Assembly (NCBI GenBank): GCA_903813345.2
Contig: CAIIXF020000011.1
Span: 5,482,571-5,546,570, forward strand
DNA length: 64,000 bases
Source of the DNA: Owenia fusiformis
Lineage: Eukaryota; Annelida; Polychaeta; Sabellida; Oweniidae
Direction: 5' to 3'
Shown here: in pieces, positions 58,190-64,000 of the stretch
How positions within the stretch are numbered: position 1 is the first letter of the stretch
How the letters are laid out: each line of letters starts with the position of its first letter
Made by a program: the position numbers and the translations under genes
The notes under the pieces: generated by a model
Databases searched by the model: none
Told to the model about the DNA's origin: nothing
What the model saw: the letters and a program-made list of their open reading frames with translations, nothing else

Positions 58190-60699
58190 AAATATAACTT
58201 GACAGAAATTTAAATATCAGTGTGATGCATCGTGGACATATTAATCCAATTTTTTGAGTGAATGATAGATGAACTTTGCTAAATGTAAAATTACATAAGA
58301 ATTTTTGTGAGACATTAGTTTTTTTAAAATAGTGTCAGGACTGCCTACAAAATTAAATCGTGTAAGGGTGTCAAACAAAATTTTTCTTTCTGTAGTGTTT
58401 TTCTTACAAATCATGATGAAGTGTTGTTCATCTTCTAAAATACCACAAATATTACATAAACGTTCATCTACAGGTTTTGGCTTTGGCTTTAAATGACGAC
58501 CAAGTTCTATATGTAACTTGTGGGAACTAAGCGTAAATCTACAAATTGCTTGCCTGTAATTTTTATTTTGGATATTTAAATAACTCTCTCTTTCAAAGAC
58601 ATTTTTGAATTTAACATAAGTTCTCAAGACAGGGTAATTTAATATATCTTTGTTCCATTGAGTTTTATAAGTCTGATACAGTGTTTTTGTTATTGTCTTG
58701 ATAAAAATATTGTCATCATCAATCTTTTGAGTATCCCAATAAGATAATTAATCACACTTTTTAAAATATCAATGACTTTGTTTGACCAAGTGCCTTTAAA
58801 ACCAAATTGACTCATTTCACGGTCATATATATATGTTTTATGAAGAATGTTTCCTGGTGATGGGTGAAGTAAACGGAGCCAATATTTAATTAATTTGATT
58901 TCAAAACGTATTTTTAATGGGTAGCGTCCCAATTCTCCATAAATTGCTGGTGTTGCAGTTGATTTTTTAACACCTAATAGACATTTAAGAAAAGATAGGT
59001 GCATTGTCTCTATTGACTTCAGATGTTTTTCATTGATCCACACCTCCGAAGCATAAGTTAAAATAGGTTCAACTAAGGAATCGAAAAGGTGCAATGCAAC
59101 ATTAACTGGAATGTCATTCAATTTTTTATATTTCTGTTTAACTTTAAACTAAGCTTTCCTTGCTTGCTCTTTCAAGTAAAATACATGCTGGTCAAAATTC
59201 TTTGTTTTACTTAATACACATCCAAGATATTTGTACTGCTCAACATTTTCTATTGCACTATCATTGAATCTGAAAACCGCATCAACTTTTGAGTTAAAAA
59301 TAATTGATTTTGTCTTCATTGTGTTAACTATGAGATGATATCTCTTACAAAAATCAAAAAGGCAATTGAGCAAAATTTGGGCACCATCTTTACTATTTGA
59401 CATCAAGATAAGATCATCAGCCCAAAGTAAATGGTTTAACATATTTCCATTAAATTGAATACCATTTTCTTTTGGTAAATTATCTTTTAAGTCATCAAGG
59501 AAATGGTTGAATAAATAGGTACTAAGTACAGAGCCCTGCATTAATCCAACATCTGTTTCAAAAGTAGGGGTGATACCTTCTTTAAATTTTAGGCATGCTT
59601 TTGATTTTTCATACATACTAGATATAACCTTGAATATATTAGAATAAGGTAAAATTCCTGATTTACAAAGTTTATACATAAGCGCCACTCTATTTACATA
59701 GTCAAATGCTTTTCTAAAATCTATCATGATACAGTATAGAGGCTTTTTCATGAGCTTATAACGGGCTAAGATTGTATTTAAAATATATAAATTATCTGTT
59801 GTTTGATGTCCAGGTTTATATGCCCCATGGAGTGGATCTTGGATATCTAACATTTCAGCATTAAAAACAAGTCTGTTTTGTATTACTCTATCAAAGATAT
59901 TACTGATACAAGTCAACACATTTATTCCCCTATAGTTATCAGGATTAAATCTGCAACCTTGTTTAAAGAGAGTTGTTAACATGCCTATACTCCATTCATT
60001 AGGGTAGTCACCATGAGAAAAGATGTGATTAAAAAGGGACGTGAATTCAGGGACTAATATACTGCAATTCTTAATGATATTAGAAGATAACCCATCTATT
60101 CCAGGTGCTTTGTTAACTTTAACCTTATTGAGAGCAGCATATACCTCAGGTTCCTTTATATTGCTATTAAGCACTTCATGACTAAATCCAATTTCTCTGC
60201 TCAAAACACTATTTTTATCATATTCATCTATAAATAATTGCATCTCTTTTAATGCTCCATCATCAAAATAGTCTATTTTGGGATTCTTACCCAACTTTTC
60301 AAAAGCACAAAAAAGTTCTGATGCCTCAATAGGGATTTCATTTGTATTACTGCTACCTGGGATACTATTTATCATTTTCCAAAATTCTGTCTGATTTTTA
60401 GATTTGAAAGAAATGAGAGATTTTAAAAGATTTGACTGATATGTTCTTTTCTCGCGCTGTTTAGTTTGGTTATACGTTCTCTGTAAATCAGCAATAATGT
60501 TATTAGGTAGCTTCTGCTTAATTGCAGAATGTAAATCCTTTTTCAATTTTTTGCATTCACTGTTAAACCATGGATTCATTGGGAACTTTTCAGTACTTTT
60601 CTTTAAATGTTCAAGTGGGAGTATTTTATCAGAAGTGTCATATATAACATGTTTAAGAGACTGTATAGCGCAGTCAGATGTCCAGAAATGAGCCCTTTA
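58190..60699 (-). mobile_element. 5'-truncated non-LTR retrotransposon (LINE) with RT and C-terminal zinc motif
   Basis: Reverse transcriptase of a LINE. The open frame enters at about 60697 after an in-frame stop. From the first Met (60579), residues 157-163 read KAPGIDG, 287-293 DFRKAFD and 345-354 GLMQGSVLST, and the catalytic box is WADD at 386-389. The same frame continues past one TAG codon (59146-59148) to 58690. A frameshift near 58740 then leads to the last part (58241-58627), which has a C-x2-C-x7-H-x3-C zinc-type motif starting CNIC. The upstream endonuclease domain is absent. One stop and one frameshift make it a dead but fairly young copy. The clade (CR1, L2, I or RTE-like) is not resolved. 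The 3' UTR limit and target duplication are not defined; the lower coordinate is approximate. Confidence 0.9.
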
Positions 60700-61149
60700 T
60701 AGTTCGACTTTTTCAGGAAAGCAACAAACTTGGCACAGTTGTAGAAACACTTGATCTGAGTGGAAAATGATTTCGGGGCAAGTGATCCGGAGTGGTCTTC
60801 ATGGATTTTTTAGTCTCTGACCCCAACCCCTATCAGGCGGGGAGGGGGTACATTATAAAAAATAAATAAAAATGGTTGTGAAGTAAATTCTTTTAAATGA
60901 CTTCATTTGGTGATTGCTCTGAGCCTTGAAATTGAGACAAACCGATTGTAGATGTGGTGTTTTGTGTGGAAAATGCATTTTGACCCAATTATCTAGCGTG
61001 AATTCATCTTTTAAAGGGTCAAATATGGGACATCAAGTACTGTATTTCAAGAATGTGATGTCTGATCATCTTGGAAAAATTCATACTAATAGGGGTATAA
61101 GTGTTCATCACAAATATAGAATATGGCTTGGTTAGCTCATGTATTTTTT
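60700..61149. other. Unassigned DNA
   Basis: Between the truncated LINE and the tandem repeat. A short plus-strand frame (60926-61135) has no recognisable feature. Confidence 0.35.
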
Positions 61150-61660
61150 GAGATAAAAATTATCGAAATTTGAATTTTTAAGCCCTTGCGGACTAGGGGT
61201 AACCTTATTCTACCTTAATAATTTTTAAGATATGCAATATATGGGTCTCATATGAGCTCAAAATGGTGCATTGAGTCTTGTTTTGTCATATTATTCCTAA
61301 TTGGATTGAAAAATGATTGGAACTTTTCAAAAAAAAAAAAAATTTCATTATCACTTCTGAAGGGCCAGGGGTAACCATATTTTACCTTAATAACTTTCAA
61401 GGTTTGTAATATATGTATCCCAAATTAGCTCAGGATGGTGCATATAGTTCTGTTTAATCATAATACCTCCAATAAGATGTAGAAAATGATTGGACATTTC
61501 TTAAAATTTGAAATTTTCATTTTAGCTTATGATGGCCTGGGGGGGGGGGCTTATTTAACCTTGAACTTTTCTTAATTATGAGACTTGTGCATCTCAAATG
61601 AGCTTAGAATTGTGTCATATACTCTTGTTTTGTCATATTATTCCTTAGGGGATGTAAAAA
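61150..61660. repeat. Degenerate tandem repeat of about 180 bp, three copies
   Basis: Units near 61190, 61367 and 61552 share TAACCTT/ACCTTAATAA, a TGAGCTCA/TAGCTCA piece, ATGGTGCAT and TTGTTTTGTCATATTATTCC. The Helitron-like cluster III is inserted in the third unit. Confidence 0.7.
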
Positions 61661-61661
61661 A

Positions 61662-63249
61662 CTAGACATGTAAATTGAACAAGTTCAATTTAAGACTCCA
61701 GATTTAAACCTTTTTTCAAGCTGAGTCATCCAATTGTAAGCTGAGTCATTCAGAATAAGCTGAGTCAGCTAGAATATAGACATTTAGACAACTTTTAAGA
61801 ATGTTATCTTCGACTCCATTGGCTTAACATGGGGATATCATCATATCGACTTTCGGAGACTTCAAACTGCTATAACTATCTAATCAGAAGGTGGATCAAA
61901 ATTTGGTTTAAAGATTTGGATTCCTGAGACATTTCTACTTTTAATTCATAACTCATACGTTAAATATGGAGAACTTTTTACTTTGACCTACTTTTCGGAC
62001 ACAAATATCTCAAAAGTGGGTCAAAATACTTTCTGACGGCAAAAGGCTAACACTATTAGCACACTCTTTGCTACCTGTATACAAAATTTTGAAGCAAATT
62101 ATTAAAGTGTAGTGTCAGAATCGTAAAAATAAGGAAAAACTATGAATTTGACCTAGATTTTGACCTAGGCATTTTGGTGTCCAAATTTTGAAGCTATGTA
62201 GCTTTTGAGGTCCCCTTCTTTAATAATAGTTCATTATGTTGAGCTTTACCCAGTCTATATCTTGTATTTTACACTTCAAAAAAGTCTTTTTTCCCATTGA
62301 CTTAACATGGTGCACCAAATTGAGCGATTTTTGAGATTTCAAAACGCTTTAACTTCCGAACCGGCAGTCGGATCGAAATTTAGTTTGCAGATTCAGATTC
62401 CTGAGAAAATTCTACTCTTATTTCATAGCTCATATGTTAAATTTGGAGAACTTTTTATTTTGACCTACATTTCGGACACCATATCTCAAAAGTGGGTCAA
62501 AATACTTTCTGACGGCAAAAGGCTAACACTATTAGCACACTCTTTGCTACCTGTTTACAAAATTTTGAAGCAAATTATTAAAGTGTAGTGTCAGAATCGT
62601 AAAAATGAGGAAAAACTATGAATTTGACCTAGATTTTGACCTAGGCATTTTGGTGTCCAAATTTTGAAGCTATGTAGCTTTTGAGGTCCCCTTCTTTTCT
62701 AGGCATTCATTATGTTAAGCTGTACTCAGTCTATATCTTGTATTTTACACTTCGAAAAAGTCTTTTTTCCCATTGGCTTAACATGGGCACCAAATTTAGC
62801 GATTTTTGAGATTTCAAAACGCAATAACTTCCGAACCGGAAGTCGGATCGAAATTTTGTTTGCAGATTCGGATTCCTGAGATAATTCTACACTTATATGA
62901 TGATTCACACGTTGAATTTGGAGAACTTTTTATGTTCTGACCTACTTTTCGGACACCATATCTCAAAATCGGTAAGAGTAATCAAAAAACGGTTTGCCAT
63001 TCGTAATAAGCTTTTTCTAAGGAACATGATGAAAAAAACCCGGAGTGAAAATACCGAAGGACGACTGAGAAAACTTGTAAAATAGTGAAAAACCACGATT
63101 TGACCTAGTTCTTGACCTTTGACCTAGATAAAAAGTTGACCTAATTTCCCAGAAACTAGGCCTCATTACCTAGTTGACTGTGTTAGCAGATTTAAGTAAG
63201 TCCTTCTAGTTACCGAGAAAACGTGACAAGAGAGAAAGAATAATAATAA
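61662..63249 (-). mobile_element. Helitron-like unit 9 (cluster III, inverted)
   Basis: On the minus strand it ends in the AAATTGAAC/GTTCAATTT hairpin and CTAG (61662-61665). It begins at 63249 directly after the CTAG of unit 10 with TTATTATTCTTTC. It has the TGACTCAGC tail type and the DR1 motif (63113-63125 as TGACCTTTGACCT). Confidence 0.75.
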
Positions 63250-64000
63250 CTAGACATGTAAATTGAACAAGTTCAATTTAAGACTCCAGATTTAATACTT
63301 TTTTTTAAGCTGAGTCATCCAGAATACTTGTAAGCTGAGTCATCCAGAATAAGCTGATCGAGTCAGCTAGAATTTAGACATTTAGACAACTCTCAATTTT
63401 TTATCTTCGACTCCATTGGCTTAACATGGGGATATCATCATATCGACTTTTCGAGACTTCAAACCGCTATAACTATCTAACCAGAAGTTAGATTGAAATT
63501 TGGTTTAAAGATTCGGACTCCTGAGAAAATTCTACCCTTAATTCATAACTCATATGTAAAATTTGGAGAATTTTTTATTTTGACCTACTTTTCGGACACC
63601 ATATCTCAAAAGTGGGTCAAAATACTCTCTGACGGCAAAAGACTAACACTATTAGCCCACTCTTTGCTACCTGTATACAAAATTTTGAAGCAAATCCTAA
63701 ACGTGTAGTGCCAGAATCGCAAAAATAAGGAAAAACTATGTATTTGACCTAGATTTTGACCTAGGGATTTTGGTGTCCAAATTTTTAAGCTAGATAGCGT
63801 TCCAGGTCCCCTTCTTTTATAGACTTTCAGAATCTTAAGCTGTACTCAGTCCTTATCTGGTATTTTACACTTCAAAAAAATCTTTTTTCTCATTGACATA
63901 ACATGGGGCACCAAAATTAGCGATTTTTGAGCTTTCAAAACGCCATAACTTCCCAACGAAAAGTCGGATTGAAATTTGGTTTGCAGATTCGGATTCCTGA
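63250..64000 (-). mobile_element. Helitron-like unit 10, cut by the window edge
   Basis: The 3' end hairpin and CTAG lie at 63250-63253 on the minus strand; the body runs past the end of the window. Same tail type as unit 9. Confidence 0.75.

Overview
This is a eukaryotic, AT-rich, intron-bearing and very repeat-dense window from an invertebrate metazoan. Small phase-matched GT-AG exons, signal peptides, an FMRFamide-type GPCR, an apolipoprotein D-like lipocalin and many short inverted-repeat transposons point to a marine invertebrate. A lophotrochozoan is my best guess, but the sequence does not prove the phylum. No prokaryotic operon, CRISPR array, rRNA or intact tRNA was seen.

Five host genes can be read. 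(1) A class A GPCR of FMRFamide-receptor type lies on + at 18000-19418 in one coding exon. (2) A secreted, divergent ferritin-like protein lies on - between 31041 and 22930 in six spliced exons (209 aa); its ferroxidase centre is largely lost. (3) A 452-aa, mostly low-complexity protein of unknown family lies on - at 35746-34388. (4) A complete secreted lipocalin lies on - between 53192 and 50633 in five exons (207 aa). (5) The three last coding exons of a RERG/RASL-type small GTPase lie on - between 56739 and 54275; its P-loop exons are not in the window. A 5'-truncated LINE (58.2-60.7 kb, -) lies upstream of the GTPase exons. These genes are neighbours, with no sign that they share a pathway.

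More than a third of the window is mobile or repetitive DNA. Three clusters (3.54-17.07 kb and 40.8-47.3 kb on +, 61.66 kb to the window end on -) are head-to-tail concatemers of one Helitron-like family. Each unit ends in a hairpin followed by CTAG and is joined directly to the next unit. Units carry about 476-bp internal modules and are full of AGGTCA half-sites, including a perfect DR1 nuclear-receptor element at the same place in every unit. One unit is interrupted at 9920-13049 by a foldback element whose inverted termini are long tandem minisatellites; it has a 9-10 bp target duplication and an internal inverted copy of its own left junction. Other inverted-repeat elements include a Tc1/mariner deletion derivative that keeps a piece of transposase (37.45-38.02 kb), a hAT-like MITE with an 8-bp target duplication (49.2 kb), a 3.4-kb TIR element inside a ferritin intron, and a TA-flanked MITE family with copies just upstream of the GPCR and seven bases inside a lipocalin intron.

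Coordinates of spliced genes come from splice signals and reading phase alone. No transcript evidence was available.
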